Shown: one piece after another, positions 36,763 through 46,466 of the stretch | How positions within the stretch are numbered: position 1 is the first letter of the stretch | Layout: each line of letters starts with the position of its first letter | NCBI RefSeq assembly: GCF_009496285.1 | Contig: NZ_WIJK01000001.1 | Coordinates: forward strand, 62,001-126,000 | Reading direction: 5' to 3' | DNA: 64,000 nucleotides | Source: Streptococcus mitis | GTDB lineage: Bacteria; Bacillota; Bacilli; Lactobacillales; Streptococcaceae | Program-made: the position numbers and the translations under genes | Notes under the pieces: generated by a model | What the model saw: the letters and a program-made list of their open reading frames with translations, nothing else | What the model was told of the DNA's origin: nothing | The model's database searches: none

Positions 36763-36849
36763 TTATTTTTTTACCTCTACAAAAACATCTTCAAACCATG
36801 CAATCGTTTCCCTTAAATTATTCTTGAATTGAAATTTATATGATTTCAT
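36763..36849 (-). CDS. Possible 28-residue peptide gene in the malQ-malX interval
   Basis: An ATG at 36849, preceded by AGGAAGAAAAAG, opens a 28-codon frame that begins MKSYKFQFKNNLRETIAWFE and ends VEVKK before TAA. TATAAT stands about 12 bases before the ATG, so the leader would be very short. The basic start and aromatic, acidic second half do not match a known peptide that I recall. It may be a real small gene, a remnant, or chance in this 417 bp control region. The weak -35 and short leader keep confidence low. Confidence 0.3.
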   Translation of the reverse strand: MKSYKFQFKNNLRETIAWFEDVFVEVKK

Positions 36850-36916
36850 CTTTTTCTTCCTATTATATAACCAATTTTAGGGATTAAGCAGTTATAAGCT
36901 TTTTTAATTTTTTTCA

Positions 36917-36936
36917 AAAAACGCTTGCAACCGTTT
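36917..36936. promoter_or_regulatory. Operator-like site across the malX -35
   Basis: AAAACGCTTGCAACCGTTTT is an imperfect 20 bp palindrome with AAAACG and CGTTTT arms. It covers the TTGCAA -35 of malX and is a likely MalR or CcpA site. Confidence 0.6.
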
Positions 36937-36953
36937 TCTGTTTGTGCTATACT
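36925..36953 (+). promoter_or_regulatory. Promoter of malXCD
   Basis: TTGCAA (36925-36930), a 17 bp spacer ending TGTGC, and TATACT (36948-36953), so an extended -10 as well. Confidence 0.8.
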
Positions 36954-36964
36954 AAGTTCATAAG

Positions 36965-36981
36965 AGAAAACGTTTGCGTTT
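36965..36981. promoter_or_regulatory. MalR operator downstream of the malX start point
   Basis: GAAAACGTTTGCGTTTC shares AAACGTTTGCG with the perfect malQ operator and lies about 10 bases after the malX -10. Confidence 0.75.
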
Positions 36982-37022
36982 CCTCGGAATCAAAATTTGT
37001 TATTCTTTAGGAGGAATACATT

Positions 37023-38291
37023 ATGTCAACTAAATTCATGAAGAGCGCAGCTGTACTTGGTACTGCTACTCTTGCTAGCTTACTTTTGGTAGCTTGCGGA
37101 AGTAAAACTTCTGACAAAGCTGCTGACTCTTCTGCATCAGGAAGTCAAGAAATCACTTTCTATGTTGAAGACCAATATAAAGCTTTTGCAGAATCAGCTG
37201 CCAAAGCTTACGAAAAAGAAGCTGGTGTAAAAGTTACTATTAAAACAGGTGACCAATTAGGTGGACTTGACAATCTTTCACTTGATAACCAATCAGGTAA
37301 AGCTGCTGACGTCATGATGGCACCATACGACCGTGTAGGTAGCCTTGGTACTGACGGACAACTTTCAGAAGTTACTTTGAGCGACGGTGCTAAAACAGAC
37401 GATACTACTAAATCTCTTGTAACTGTTGGTGGTAAAGTTTATGGGGCTCCAGCCGTTATCGAGTCACTTGTTATGTACTATAACAAAGACTTAGTGAAAG
37501 AAGCTCCTAAAACATTTGCTGACTTGGAAGAACTTGCTAAAGATAGCAAATATGCCTTCGCTGGTGAAGACGGAAAAACTACTGCTTTCCTAGCTGACTG
37601 GACTAACTTCTACTACGCATATGGACTTCTTGCTGGTAATGGTGCCTACGTGTTTGGACAAAACGGTAAAGACCCTAAAGATATTGGTCTTGCTAACGAT
37701 GGTGCTATTGCAGGTATCAACTATGCTAAAACTTGGTATGACAAATGGCCTAAAGGTATGCAAGATACTGAAGGTGCTGGAAACTTGATCCAAACTCAAT
37801 TCCAAGAAGGTAAAACAGCTGCTATCATTGATGGACCTTGGAAAGCTCAAGCATTCAAAGATGCTAAAGTAAACTACGGTGTTGCAACTATCCCAACTCT
37901 TCCAAACGGTAAAAACTACGCAGCCTTTGGTGGTGGTAAAGCTTGGATCATCCCATCAAGTACTAAGAACCTTGAAGGAGCTCAAAAATTCGTAGACTTC
38001 CTTGTTTCAACTGACCAACAAAAAGCATTCTACGATGCAACAAACGAAATCCCAGCTAACACTGAAGCTCGTACTTACGCTGAAGGTAAAAATGATGAGT
38101 TGACTACTGCTGTTATCAAACAGTTCCAAAATGCTCAACCAATGCCAAACATCTCTCAAATGTCAACAGTTTGGGATCCAGCGAAAACAATGCTCTTTGA
38201 CGCTGTAAGCGGTAAGAAAGATGCTAAAACAGCTGCTAATGATGCTGTAACATTGATCAAAGAAACAATCCAACAAAAATTTGGTAACTAA
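37023..38291 (+). CDS. malX: Maltose/maltodextrin-binding lipoprotein
   Basis: The protein has 422 residues with a signal peptide and lipobox LLVAC (Cys25), so it is anchored outside the membrane. The mature part has the extracellular solute-binding family 1 layout: ITFYVEDQYKAFAESAAKAYEKEAGVKV in two stretches, then DVMMAPYDRVGSL, GAPAVIESLVMYYNKDLV and IIDGPWKAQAFKDA. It captures maltodextrins for MalC and MalD. The AGGAGG site is strong. A hairpin with T-run directly after malX should reduce read-through, giving more binding protein than permease. Confidence 0.96.
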   Translation: MSTKFMKSAAVLGTATLASLLLVACGSKTSDKAADSSASGSQEITFYVEDQYKAFAESAAKAYEKEAGVKVTIKTGDQLGGLDNLSLDNQSGKAADVMMAPYDRVGSLGTDGQLSEVTLSDGAKTDDTTKSLVTVGGKVYGAPAVIESLVMYYNKDLVKEAPKTFADLEELAKDSKYAFAGEDGKTTAFLADWTNFYYAYGLLAGNGAYVFGQNGKDPKDIGLANDGAIAGINYAKTWYDKWPKGMQDTEGAGNLIQTQFQEGKTAAIIDGPWKAQAFKDAKVNYGVATIPTLPNGKNYAAFGGGKAWIIPSSTKNLEGAQKFVDFLVSTDQQKAFYDATNEIPANTEARTYAEGKNDELTTAVIKQFQNAQPMPNISQMSTVWDPAKTMLFDAVSGKKDAKTAANDAVTLIKETIQQKFGN

Positions 38292-38300
38292 TTGATTGAT

Positions 38301-38336
38301 TCAAGGGGGATTTAAAACTTATCCCCCTTGATTTTT
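38301..38336 (+). terminator. Intra-operon hairpin between malX and malC
   Basis: TCAAGGGGGAT and ATCCCCCTTGA pair perfectly over 11 bp around 9 bases, then TTTTT. It is likely a partial terminator that sets a high MalX to MalCD ratio. Confidence 0.85.
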
Positions 38337-38387
38337 AGATATTAACAGAACTCAGCTTGACGTTCACATCTTATGAAAGGAGCACTC

Positions 38388-39677
38388 ATGGAACAACAAC
38401 CAAGAAAAGCAGCCTTGCTTTCATTGATTCCTGGGTTGGGGCAAATCTATAACAAACAAAAAGCCAAAGGTTTTATCTTCCTTGCTGTAACATTAGCTTT
38501 TGTCCTCTATTTTATAGTACTTGCAGCACCTGAATTGAGCAATTTGATCACACTTGGGGAAAAACCTGGCCGTGACAACTCTCTCTTTATGTTGATTCGT
38601 GGTGCATTTCACTCTATTTTTGTAATTGTTTATCTAGCCTTTTATATTCTCAATATTAAAGACGCTCACACTATTGCAAAACGTATCAATAATGGCATCC
38701 CTGTCCCATTGACACTTAAGGATATGATTAAAGGTATCTATGAAAATGGATTCCCATACTTGCTCATTATCCCATCTTACGTTGCCATGACATTTGCGAT
38801 TATCTTCCCGGTTATTGTAACCTTGATGATTGCCTTTACTAACTACGATTTCCAACACTTACCACCAAACAAATTATTGGATTGGGTTGGTTTGACTAAC
38901 TTCACAAATATCTGGAGCTTGAGTACCTTCCGTTCAGCCTTCGGTTCTGTTCTTTCTTGGACTATTATCTGGGCTTTGTCTGCATCAACTTTACAGATTG
39001 TAATCGGTATCTTCACAGCTATTATTGCTAACCAACCATTCATCAAAGGGAAACGTATCTTTGGTGTTATCTTCCTTCTGCCTTGGGCGGTTCCAGCCTT
39101 CATCACTATCTTGACATTCTCAAACATGTTTAACGATAGTGTTGGTGCTATCAATACCCAAGTTTTGCCACTTTTTGCTAAGGTTCTTCCATTCCTTGAC
39201 GGGGCACTCATCCCTTGGAAAACAGACCCTACTTGGACTAAGGTTGCCTTGATTATGATGCAAGGTTGGCTTGGATTCCCTTATATCTATGTCCTTACTC
39301 TCGGTATCCTACAGTCTATTCCAAACGACTTGTATGAAGCAGCTTATATCGACGGTGCAAACGCTTGGCAAAAATTCCGCAGCATCACTTTCCCAATGAT
39401 TTTGGCTGTTGCGGCGCCTACTTTGATCAGCCAATACACCTTCAACTTTAACAACTTCTCTATCATGTACCTCTTCAATGGCGGTGGTCCTGGTAGTGTC
39501 GGTGGTGGAGCTGGTTCAACCGATATCTTGATCTCATGGATTTACCGTTTAACAACAGGTACAGCTCCTCAATACTCTATGGCAGCTGCCGTTACCTTGA
39601 TTATTTCAATCATTGTCATCTCTATTTCTATGATTGCCTTCAAGAAACTACACGCATTTGATATGGAGGACGTCTAA
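38388..39677 (+). CDS. malC: Maltodextrin ABC transporter permease MalC (MalF-type)
   Basis: The ATG at 38388 follows AAAGGAG at the right distance; the upstream ATG at 38373 precedes this site. The protein has 429 residues and about eight membrane segments, with an N-terminal part ([14 protein letters not shown]) found in streptococcal MalC proteins. The EAA loop that contacts the ATPase is [20 protein letters not shown] near residue 325. It forms the channel together with MalD. The ATPase is probably the shared MsmK-type subunit, which is not in the window. Confidence 0.95.
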   Translation: MEQQPRKAALLSLIPGLGQIYNKQKAKGFIFLAVTLAFVLYFIVLAAPELSNLITLGEKPGRDNSLFMLIRGAFHSIFVIVYLAFYILNIKDAHTIAKRINNGIPVPLTLKDMIKGIYENGFPYLLIIPSYVAMTFAIIFPVIVTLMIAFTNYDFQHLPPNKLLDWVGLTNFTNIWSLSTFRSAFGSVLSWTIIWALSASTLQIVIGIFTAIIANQPFIKGKRIFGVIFLLPWAVPAFITILTFSNMFNDSVGAINTQVLPLFAKVLPFLDGALIPWKTDPTWTKVALIMMQGWLGFPYIYVLTLGILQSIPNDLYEAAYIDGANAWQKFRSITFPMILAVAAPTLISQYTFNFNNFSIMYLFNGGGPGSVGGGAGSTDILISWIYRLTTGTAPQYSMAAAVTLIISIIVISISMIAFKKLHAFDMEDV

Positions 39678-39678
39678 G

Positions 39679-40521
39679 ATGAATAACTCAATCAAACTCA
39701 AACGTAGACTGACTCAAACCCTCACTTACCTCTACTTGATCGGACTTTCAATCGTCATTATCTACCCACTTTTAATCACGATTATGTCTGCCTTCAAGGC
39801 TGGTAACGTTGTGGCCTTTAAACTCGACAGCAATGTCAACTTTAGTCTTGATAACTTCAAAGGGCTCTTTACAGAAACCTTGTACGGTACATGGTACCTC
39901 AACACTTTGATCATCGCTTTGATCACTATGGTTGTACAAACAAGTATTATCGTACTTGCTGGTTATGCCTACAGCCGTTACAACTTCTTGGCTCGTAAGC
40001 AAAGTTTGGTCTTCTTCTTGATTATCCAAATGGTGCCTACAATGGCTGCTTTGACTGCCTTCTTCGTTATGGCCCTCATGTTGAACGCCCTTAACCATAG
40101 CTGGTTCCTCATCTTCCTCTACGTCGGTGGTGGTATCCCTATGAATGCATGGTTGATGAAAGGTTACTTTGACACCGTGCCAATGTCTCTTGATGAGTCT
40201 GCAAAACTTGATGGTGCAGGACACTTCCGCCGCTTCTGGCAAATCGTTCTCCCTCTTGTTCGCCCAATGGTGGCGGTACAAGCACTCTGGGCCTTCATGG
40301 GACCTTTCGGGGACTACATCCTCTCTAGTTTCTTGCTTCGTGAGAAAGAATACTTTACAGTTGCCGTTGGTCTACAAACCTTCGTTAGCAATGCGAAGAA
40401 CTTGAAAATTGCCTACTTCTCAGCAGGTGCTATCCTCATCGCTCTTCCAATCTGTACACTTTTCTTCTTCTTGCAAAAGAACTTCGTTTCAGGACTTACA
40501 AGCGGTGGCGACAAGGGGTAA
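39679..40521 (+). CDS. malD: Maltodextrin ABC transporter permease MalD (MalG-type)
   Basis: The ATG at 39679 is 1 base after the malC stop and has GGAGGA upstream; earlier in-frame ATGs lie inside malC. The protein has 280 residues with six membrane segments. The EAA loop reads [21 protein letters not shown]. It ends [12 protein letters not shown], the common C-terminus of MalG-type permeases. It pairs with MalC. The stop codon lies inside a strong terminator hairpin that ends malXCD. Confidence 0.95.
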   Translation: MNNSIKLKRRLTQTLTYLYLIGLSIVIIYPLLITIMSAFKAGNVVAFKLDSNVNFSLDNFKGLFTETLYGTWYLNTLIIALITMVVQTSIIVLAGYAYSRYNFLARKQSLVFFLIIQMVPTMAALTAFFVMALMLNALNHSWFLIFLYVGGGIPMNAWLMKGYFDTVPMSLDESAKLDGAGHFRRFWQIVLPLVRPMVAVQALWAFMGPFGDYILSSFLLREKEYFTVAVGLQTFVSNAKNLKIAYFSAGAILIALPICTLFFFLQKNFVSGLTSGGDKG

Positions 40522-40542
40522 TATACCCCCGCCACCCTTTTT
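40504..40542 (+). terminator. Terminator of malXCD overlapping the malD stop
   Basis: GGTGGCG (40504-40510) pairs with CGCCACC (40530-40536), and GGGGTA with TACCCC inside it, followed by CTTTTTC. The malD TAA (40519-40521) is in the upper part of the hairpin. Confidence 0.85.
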
Positions 40543-40548
40543 CATTTT

Positions 40549-40656
40549 TAATACTCTTCTAAAATCAAATTCAAACCGCGTCAACGTCGCCTTGCCGTAC
40601 TCAAGTACAGCCTTTGGCTAGTTTCCTAGTTTGCTCTTTGATTTTCATTGAGTATA
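40549..40656 (+). repeat. BOX element (A-C type) between malD and malA
   Basis: The 108 bp element begins TAATACTCTTCTAAAATC, has the core CGTCAACGTCGCCTTGCCGT and ends TTTTCATTGAGTATA. It lies between the malXCD terminator and the malAR promoter. Confidence 0.9.
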
Positions 40657-40768
40657 AACTAATGCTTATATAGTCTGGTGAGAAACAAGAGATTATTGAG
40701 AATACCCTCATTGTTAGTTGACAAATTTTATTAATAGTCTACTTTCAACAAGGATTCGTATCCCCTGC

Positions 40769-40797
40769 TTGAAATAAAACACATTTCTCTATATAAT
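40769..40797 (+). promoter_or_regulatory. Promoter of malAR
   Basis: TTGAAA (40769-40774), 17 bp spacer, TATAAT (40792-40797). It allows malA and malR to be expressed apart from malXCD. Confidence 0.8.
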
Positions 40798-40831
40798 ACT
40801 CGTATAGAAAAATGCCTATAGAAAGAGATTT

Positions 40832-41632
40832 ATGTTACCATATCCATTTTCTTATTTTAATAGTATATGGGGATTTCGTAAGCCCCTCTCTCAACGTTTT
40901 GGTCTCAACTGGTTTCAACTGATTTTTACCAGTATCTTCTTGATTAGCTTGTCGATGATCCCTATTGCTATCCAAAACAGTTCTCAGGAAACTTATCCTT
41001 TAGAAACTTTCATCAATGATGTCTACACTCCTTTGACGGATAGTGTGGTTCAGGATTTGGCTGCCAATGCAAAGATTGTAGATGGTAAGTTGAGCTATGC
41101 AGGTTCATCTCCTCATCAAGCTTCTATCCAAATCGGAGACCCTTCTAGTTCAAACTTCCCTGAGGAATTACTTCTGAACTTTGAACCTGAGAAACTCATC
41201 ATCAGTAAGCAAGGAAAAGAATTGACCAGCATTCGCTATCACGCGATAACGACTGAGAGCTTCCAAAGCAAGGAAAGCTTAACACAAGCCATTTCTAAAG
41301 ACTGGTATCAACAGAATCGCGTCTATATTAGTCTCTTTCTTGTGCTAGGTTCTAGCTTCCTCTTTGGACTTAATTTTTTTATTGTTGCTTTAGGTGCTAG
41401 CCTCTTGCTCTACTTCACGAAAAAATCGCGTCTCTTTTCATTTAAAAGCTACAAAGAGTGCTATCATTTCATTTTGAACTGTTTAGGATTACCAACCTTA
41501 CTTGCTATGATTCTAGGTCTCCTAGGCCAAAATATGGCCACTTTAATTACTGTTCAAAATATTTTATTTGTTCTATACCTGGTCACTATCTTTTACAAAA
41601 CGCATTTCCGTGATCCAGACTACCATAAGTAG
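40832..41632 (+). CDS. malA: MalA family membrane protein (DUF1189)
   Basis: The protein has 266 residues. One hydrophobic segment follows the N-terminus (about 30-47), then an extracellular stretch of about 100 residues, and three or four segments in the C-terminal part. It matches the DUF1189/MalA layout from the streptococcal mal locus. The function is unknown; a role in maltodextrin use is inferred from its place. It ends 9 bp before malR and shares its promoter. Confidence 0.88.
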   Translation: MLPYPFSYFNSIWGFRKPLSQRFGLNWFQLIFTSIFLISLSMIPIAIQNSSQETYPLETFINDVYTPLTDSVVQDLAANAKIVDGKLSYAGSSPHQASIQIGDPSSSNFPEELLLNFEPEKLIISKQGKELTSIRYHAITTESFQSKESLTQAISKDWYQQNRVYISLFLVLGSSFLFGLNFFIVALGASLLLYFTKKSRLFSFKSYKECYHFILNCLGLPTLLAMILGLLGQNMATLITVQNILFVLYLVTIFYKTHFRDPDYHK

Positions 41633-41641
41633 GAGATTATT

Positions 41642-42628
41642 ATGCCTGTTACGATTAAAGACGTGGCCAAGGCTGCTGGTGTTTCACCTTCAACCGTAAC
41701 CCGTGTTATTCAAAATAAATCAACCATTAGCGATGAAACAAAAAAACGCGTTCGCAAGGCTATGAAGGAGCTCAATTACCACCCCAACCTCAACGCTCGT
41801 AGCTTGGTAAGCAGTTATACCCAAGTTATTGGCTTGGTGCTTCCTGACGACTCAGATGCCTTCTATCAAAATCCTTTCTTCCCATCTGTCCTCCGTGGTA
41901 TCGCCCAAGTCGCCTCTGAAAACCACTACGCCATTCAGATTGCGACAGGTAAAGATGCCAAAGAGCGTCTTAAAGCTATTTCTCAGATGGTCTATGGTAA
42001 GCGTGTAGACGGTTTGATTTTCCTCTATGCCCAAGAAGAGGACCCTTTGGTTAAGTTAGTAGTAGACGAGCAATTTCCTTTCCTTATCTTAGGTAAATCT
42101 CTATCTCCCTTCATTCCACTTGTCGATAATGACAATGTCCAAGCTGGTTTTGATGCGACAGAGTATTTCATCAAAAAAGGATGCAAGCGAATTGCCTTTA
42201 TCGGAGGTACTAAGCGACTCTTCGTAACACTAGACCGTCTGACAGGTTACGAGCTAGCTCTCAAACAATACCAACTTCCTCTCGATACTAATCTGACTTA
42301 CTTTGCTACTGAATTTCTTGAAGATAATGGTTATCGCTTTAGTAGACTTCTCTTCAAACACAATCCAAATATTGACGCTATTATTACCATTGATAGTCTC
42401 CTTGCTGCAGGGGTCTGTGATTACATCGCAAAACACCAACTGGATGTCCCTGTCCTCAGCTTCGACTCAGTCAATCCCAAGCTCAACTTGGCGGCCTATG
42501 TCGATATCAATAGTTTGGAGCTTGGTCGTGTTTCCTTTGAAACTATTCTCCAGATCATCAATGATGCTAAAAACAACAAACAAATTTGTTACCGCCAGTT
42601 GATTGCCCACAAAATCGTTGAAAAATAA
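41642..42628 (+). CDS. malR: LacI-family maltose operon repressor
   Basis: The protein has 328 residues. The N-terminal helix-turn-helix and hinge helix are clear (TIKDVAKAAGVSPSTVTRVI, then LNYHPNLNARSL), and the periplasmic-binding-protein-like effector domain follows, with VIGLVLPDD at its start and VPVLSFDSVNPKLNLAAYVDI near the end. It represses malXCD and malQP and is relieved by maltose or maltodextrin. The likely operators are at 36649-36666 and 36965-36981. It has a GGAGATTATT ribosome region and ends before a strong terminator. Confidence 0.96.
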   Translation: MPVTIKDVAKAAGVSPSTVTRVIQNKSTISDETKKRVRKAMKELNYHPNLNARSLVSSYTQVIGLVLPDDSDAFYQNPFFPSVLRGIAQVASENHYAIQIATGKDAKERLKAISQMVYGKRVDGLIFLYAQEEDPLVKLVVDEQFPFLILGKSLSPFIPLVDNDNVQAGFDATEYFIKKGCKRIAFIGGTKRLFVTLDRLTGYELALKQYQLPLDTNLTYFATEFLEDNGYRFSRLLFKHNPNIDAIITIDSLLAAGVCDYIAKHQLDVPVLSFDSVNPKLNLAAYVDINSLELGRVSFETILQIINDAKNNKQICYRQLIAHKIVEK

Positions 42629-42634
42629 AAAAGC

Positions 42635-42669
42635 CCAACTCTGACAATATGTTCAAGAGTTGGTTTTTT
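42635..42669 (+). terminator. Terminator of malAR
   Basis: CCAACTCT / AGAGTTGG stem around 13 bases with a T-run of six, 7 bp after the malR stop. Confidence 0.88.
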
Positions 42670-42750
42670 CGTTCTATTCATTGTTATAAATAACTATTAG
42701 TAAACTAGAGCAAGGTATCACTAATGGAATTTGAAGATGTCCTGAAATCT

Positions 42751-43692
42751 TTAGTTTTCGACTTCGACAAATCGTCCTAGGATATGAACATTTTCTGAAA
42801 CAGAAACAAAGGCCGTCGGATCAACTTGCTTCATGATTAATTTAAAATCATTGAACTCTGCACGAGTGATAACCGTAATCAAAACAGCCTTACGCTGGTG
42901 ATTATAAGTTCCTTCAGCATCATGGATCATGGTTGCGCCACGGTGCAATTTATTATGGATCTTCTCAATGACGGCATCTGGATTGCTAGTAACAATCATG
43001 GCCTGCATGCGTTTTTGCTTGGTGAAAACTGCATCTGTCACACGACTTGAGACAAAGATGGTAATCATGGAATAAAGGGCATATTTCCAACCAAAGGTCA
43101 CTCCAGCAATCAACATGATGGTACCGTTCACCAAGAAAGAGATACTTCCGACGTTGCGACCTGTCTTCTTACGAATGGTTAGGCTGACAATATCTGTTCC
43201 GCCACTGGAGATGTTATGTCGTAAAGCAAAGCCGATCCCCAATCCCATGACGACTCCCCCAAAAAGGGCATTGATGATTGGATCCTCTGTCAAGACCACC
43301 ACAGGCACAAACTGGATAAAGAGCGAGCTCATGGATACCGTGATAAAGGTAAAAATCGTAAACTTATGTCCAATTTGGTACCAGGCTAAAATCATCAGCG
43401 GGATATTGATAGCGTAAAATGCTACTGAAATTGGGAAATGAAACCCAAACCAGTGGTTACTTAGAGCAGATATAATTTGGGCCAAACCTGTCGCACCACT
43501 TGAATAAACGTGCCCTGGTTGGAAAAAGAAATTAACGGCTACTGCTGATAGAAAACCATATACCAGAGAAGCTGAGATTTTTTCATCGTATTTTTCTCGA
43601 GAAATACTTTGTAAAACACGCAAAATCTTTACTCGATAAGCAAAGCGGCGAAGATAATGGTACCACTTTTTAGTTAGTTTCGTTTGTTTCAT
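42751..43692 (-). CDS. YitT family membrane protein (DUF161 and DUF2179)
   Basis: The protein has 313 residues. Five to six membrane segments (about residues 37-215) contain the YitT blocks [18 protein letters not shown] and [17 protein letters not shown] soluble C-terminal DUF2179 domain (about 220-313: [25 protein letters not shown]) ends [12 protein letters not shown]. The function is unknown. Its start lies 23 bp inside the 3' end of aspS, in another frame, with only a weak ribosome site, so it is probably translated after aspS by coupling. Confidence 0.9.
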   Translation of the reverse strand: MKQTKLTKKWYHYLRRFAYRVKILRVLQSISREKYDEKISASLVYGFLSAVAVNFFFQPGHVYSSGATGLAQIISALSNHWFGFHFPISVAFYAINIPLMILAWYQIGHKFTIFTFITVSMSSLFIQFVPVVVLTEDPIINALFGGVVMGLGIGFALRHNISSGGTDIVSLTIRKKTGRNVGSISFLVNGTIMLIAGVTFGWKYALYSMITIFVSSRVTDAVFTKQKRMQAMIVTSNPDAVIEKIHNKLHRGATMIHDAEGTYNHQRKAVLITVITRAEFNDFKLIMKQVDPTAFVSVSENVHILGRFVEVEN

Positions 43693-45433
43693 CTTGTTCT
43701 ACTTGTAGATTAAGTTCCTCTAGTTGTTTAAGAGCTACTGTTGATGGTGCTTGCGTCATTGGGTCAGTTGCCTTATTGTTCTTAGGAAAGGCAATAACTT
43801 CGCGGATATTTTCTTCTCCAGCGAGCAACATGACAAAACGGTCAAGACCGATAGCCAAACCACCGTGTGGTGGGAAGCCATAGTCCATAGCTTCCAAAAG
43901 GAAACCAAACTGGTCATTTGCTTCTTCAGCTGAGAAACCAAGAGCTTTGAACATGCGTTCTTGGAGTTCTTTTTGGTTGATACGAAGACTACCACCACCA
44001 AGCTCATAACCGTTCAAGACGATATCATAGGCAATGGCACGAACCTTAGCCAAATCACCTTCAAGCTCATGAGCAGTTTCTGCTTGAGGAAGGGTAAATG
44101 GATGGTGGGCACTCATATAACGCCCTTCTTCTTCAGACCATTCAAACATTGGCCAGTCAACAACCCAAAGGAAGTTAAATTTATCCTGATCAATCAAGCC
44201 TAGTTCTTTAGCAATACGTCCACGAAGGGCACCAAGTGTTGCATTGGCTACTTCAAGCGTATCAGCCACAAAGAGAACCAAATCCTTATCTTCAAGACCA
44301 AGTGCTGCAGTCAATTCTGCTTGGATACCAGTCAAGAATTTCGCAACTGGTCCGTTTAATTCTCCATCAACAACCTTGACCCAAGCAAGACCTTTGGCAC
44401 CGTACTGTTTGGCTACTTCGGTCATCTTGTCGATATCTTTACGTGAATAGTTGTCCGCAGCTCCTTTGACCACAATGGCTTTTACAGCAGGTGCTTCTGA
44501 AAAGACTTTAAAGTCAACACCTTTGACCACTTCTGTCAAGTCCTGAAGCAACATCTCAAAACGAGTATCAGGCTTGTCAGAACCATAAAGAGCCATGGCA
44601 TCATCATACTTCATACGAGGGAATGGCAGTGTTACTTCGATGCCTTTTGTTTCCTTCATCACGCGCGCAATCAAACCTTCTGTGATATCTTGAATTTCTT
44701 GCTCAGTAAGGAATGAAGTTTCCAAGTCGACCTGTGTAAACTCAGGTTGACGGTCTCCACGTAAATCTTCATCGCGGAAACATTTGACGATTTGGTAGTA
44801 ACGGTCAAATCCCGCATTCATTAACAACTGTTTTGTAATCTGCGGACTTTGAGGAAGGGCATAGAAATGACCCTTATTGACACGAGAAGGCACCAAATAG
44901 TCACGCGCCCCCTCTGGTGTTGACTTAGAAAGGAATGGCGTTTCCACATCAATAAATTCCAACTCATCCAAGTAGTTGCGGATAGAATGTGTTACTTTGG
45001 CACGAAGTTTAAGATTTTCCAACATTTCTGGACGACGAAGGTCAAGATAACGGTAACGTAGACGCGTATCATCGTTCGCTTCAATGCCATCCTTGATTTC
45101 AAATGGTGTTGTTTTGGCTGTGTTAAGTACAGAAAGAGCTGTTACATTCAATTCAACTGCACCAGTCGCCAACTTATCATTGGCTTGCTCACGTGCAGCA
45201 ACTTGACCAGTCACCTCGATGACAAATTCACTACGAAGGCTTTCAGCTGTTGCCATCACCTCTGCAGATACTTTTTCTGGGTTGATAACCAACTGCATGA
45301 TTCCTTCACGGTCACGAAGATCGATAAAGATCAAACCACCAAGGTCACGACGACGGGCTACCCATCCTTTCAAGGTAATTTCTTGTCCGATGTGTTCCTC
45401 ACGAACACGACCAGCATACATACTACGTTTCAT
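43670..45433 (-). CDS. aspS: Aspartyl-tRNA synthetase
   Basis: The protein has 587 residues of the bacterial AspRS type. An N-terminal OB-fold anticodon domain ([20 protein letters not shown]) is followed by class II motif 1, motif 2 ([20 protein letters not shown]), the bacterial GAD insertion and motif 3 ([16 protein letters not shown]). It charges tRNA-Asp. No T-box leader is visible. The 3' end overlaps the YitT gene. hisS, often paired with aspS in Firmicutes, lies 5 kb away with a small-gene cluster between. Confidence 0.98.
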   Translation of the reverse strand: MKRSMYAGRVREEHIGQEITLKGWVARRRDLGGLIFIDLRDREGIMQLVINPEKVSAEVMATAESLRSEFVIEVTGQVAAREQANDKLATGAVELNVTALSVLNTAKTTPFEIKDGIEANDDTRLRYRYLDLRRPEMLENLKLRAKVTHSIRNYLDELEFIDVETPFLSKSTPEGARDYLVPSRVNKGHFYALPQSPQITKQLLMNAGFDRYYQIVKCFRDEDLRGDRQPEFTQVDLETSFLTEQEIQDITEGLIARVMKETKGIEVTLPFPRMKYDDAMALYGSDKPDTRFEMLLQDLTEVVKGVDFKVFSEAPAVKAIVVKGAADNYSRKDIDKMTEVAKQYGAKGLAWVKVVDGELNGPVAKFLTGIQAELTAALGLEDKDLVLFVADTLEVANATLGALRGRIAKELGLIDQDKFNFLWVVDWPMFEWSEEEGRYMSAHHPFTLPQAETAHELEGDLAKVRAIAYDIVLNGYELGGGSLRINQKELQERMFKALGFSAEEANDQFGFLLEAMDYGFPPHGGLAIGLDRFVMLLAGEENIREVIAFPKNNKATDPMTQAPSTVALKQLEELNLQVEQDETNETN

Positions 45434-45531
45434 GTTTTCTCTCCTCTTTTATTCTGTTACTATTTTACCATAAAAGCGCAGGCTCTTCATGAAAATCATC
45501 AGAAAAGTTGAGAAGAATCCTGCTATAAATG

Positions 45532-45559
45532 AAAAAATCCAGCAAAATCATTCGCTGGA
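45532..45559 (-). terminator. Terminator after the gene at 45582
   Basis: TCCAGC / GCTGGA stem around 10 bases, followed on the minus strand by TTTTTTC. Confidence 0.75.
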
Positions 45560-45581
45560 CCTTATTTTACTTGGTATTTCT

Positions 45582-45797
45582 TTATTTTTTTCGCTTTTCA
45601 GCAATCTCTGCAGCCTTTTTAGGGAGAACAATCTCCGTTGCATAGGCTGTCGCAAATCGCATAATACCTGCGATTGGTGCAAAGATAACTGCTAGATGGT
45701 TATAAAAGAAATCCCCTTTAAAAGCATAGGCAAGCGCTCCAATAATGAAGAAGAGTACAACTGCCTGAATCACTGCTAATAATATCACTCGTTTCAT
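45582..45797 (-). CDS. Small hypothetical membrane protein (71 residues)
   Basis: The protein has 71 residues with an N-terminal membrane segment (about 4-26), a second moderately hydrophobic stretch (FYNHLAVIFAPIAGIMRFATAYA, about 31-53) and a highly charged C-terminus ending KRKK. The function is unknown. A GGAGGAA ribosome site supports the start. It lies 18 bp after a CPBP-protease gene on the same strand and ends before a terminator, so it closes that transcript. Confidence 0.8.
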   Translation of the reverse strand: MKRVILLAVIQAVVLFFIIGALAYAFKGDFFYNHLAVIFAPIAGIMRFATAYATEIVLPKKAAEIAEKRKK

Positions 45798-45815
45798 GAC
45801 TTCCTCCTGAGTCTA

Positions 45816-46457
45816 TTATAGCATGAGAATCATTAAAAATCCGATTAAATTATTTAAAGCATGTAAAGCAATGCTGTATGCCAAACCACCTTTGCTGATA
45901 TATGCCAAGCCCAAGCTCAAACCGAGGGAACCATACACTAGGAATTGTTGAGGAGTGCCAGGGAAATGAACAAGGGCAAAAATGATAGTACTTACAAGAA
46001 GAAAGAGTACTGTCTGCTTGACGTTATCCTGCTGAGGGAAGACATAACGAGCTAACAGACCTCTAAAGGTCAACTCTTCTGTCAGGGGTGCAAAGACAAC
46101 AATCATGAAGAAAGAGAAGAGAGGTTGATTATGAGTCAATTGTTCTGCCGTCTGTTGACTGACAGATGGATCATTTGGTAAGAAATTTTGTACAACAATG
46201 ATAAGGACCCATACCAAGGCAGGCAACCAGATGTATTTGTTAAGGCCCGTTTTTTCTATCGTAACAGTTCCTGTCTTATACCACTTGTATGTTAAGAAGG
46301 TAAAAGCTCCTGCTAATAGAATATAAAGCGGAAGAACACCGACTATAGGTGCACCTGAACCAAGAGCAATCAGAGGTAAAGTCTGAATAAAACCGTAGAT
46401 AAACAAAAATGATAAGAAAGCAAGAACAAACCAGCCAATGTTTTTAAGTGTTTTCAT
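45816..46457 (-). CDS. CPBP-family intramembrane metalloprotease
   Basis: The protein has 213 residues with about six to eight hydrophobic segments. Motif 1, EELTFRGLLARY, carries the Glu-Glu-x3-Arg signature; motif 2 is FALVHF, with a His; and a third block is LHALNNLIG. These are the CPBP (Abi/CAAX-protease-like) metal and catalytic residues. In streptococci and lactobacilli such proteins are often immunity factors against bacteriocins. It is the last but one gene of a run of membrane-protein genes from 49052 downward. Confidence 0.93.
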   Translation of the reverse strand: MKTLKNIGWFVLAFLSFLFIYGFIQTLPLIALGSGAPIVGVLPLYILLAGAFTFLTYKWYKTGTVTIEKTGLNKYIWLPALVWVLIIVVQNFLPNDPSVSQQTAEQLTHNQPLFSFFMIVVFAPLTEELTFRGLLARYVFPQQDNVKQTVLFLLVSTIIFALVHFPGTPQQFLVYGSLGLSLGLAYISKGGLAYSIALHALNNLIGFLMILML

Positions 46458-46466
46458 AAAAGACTC

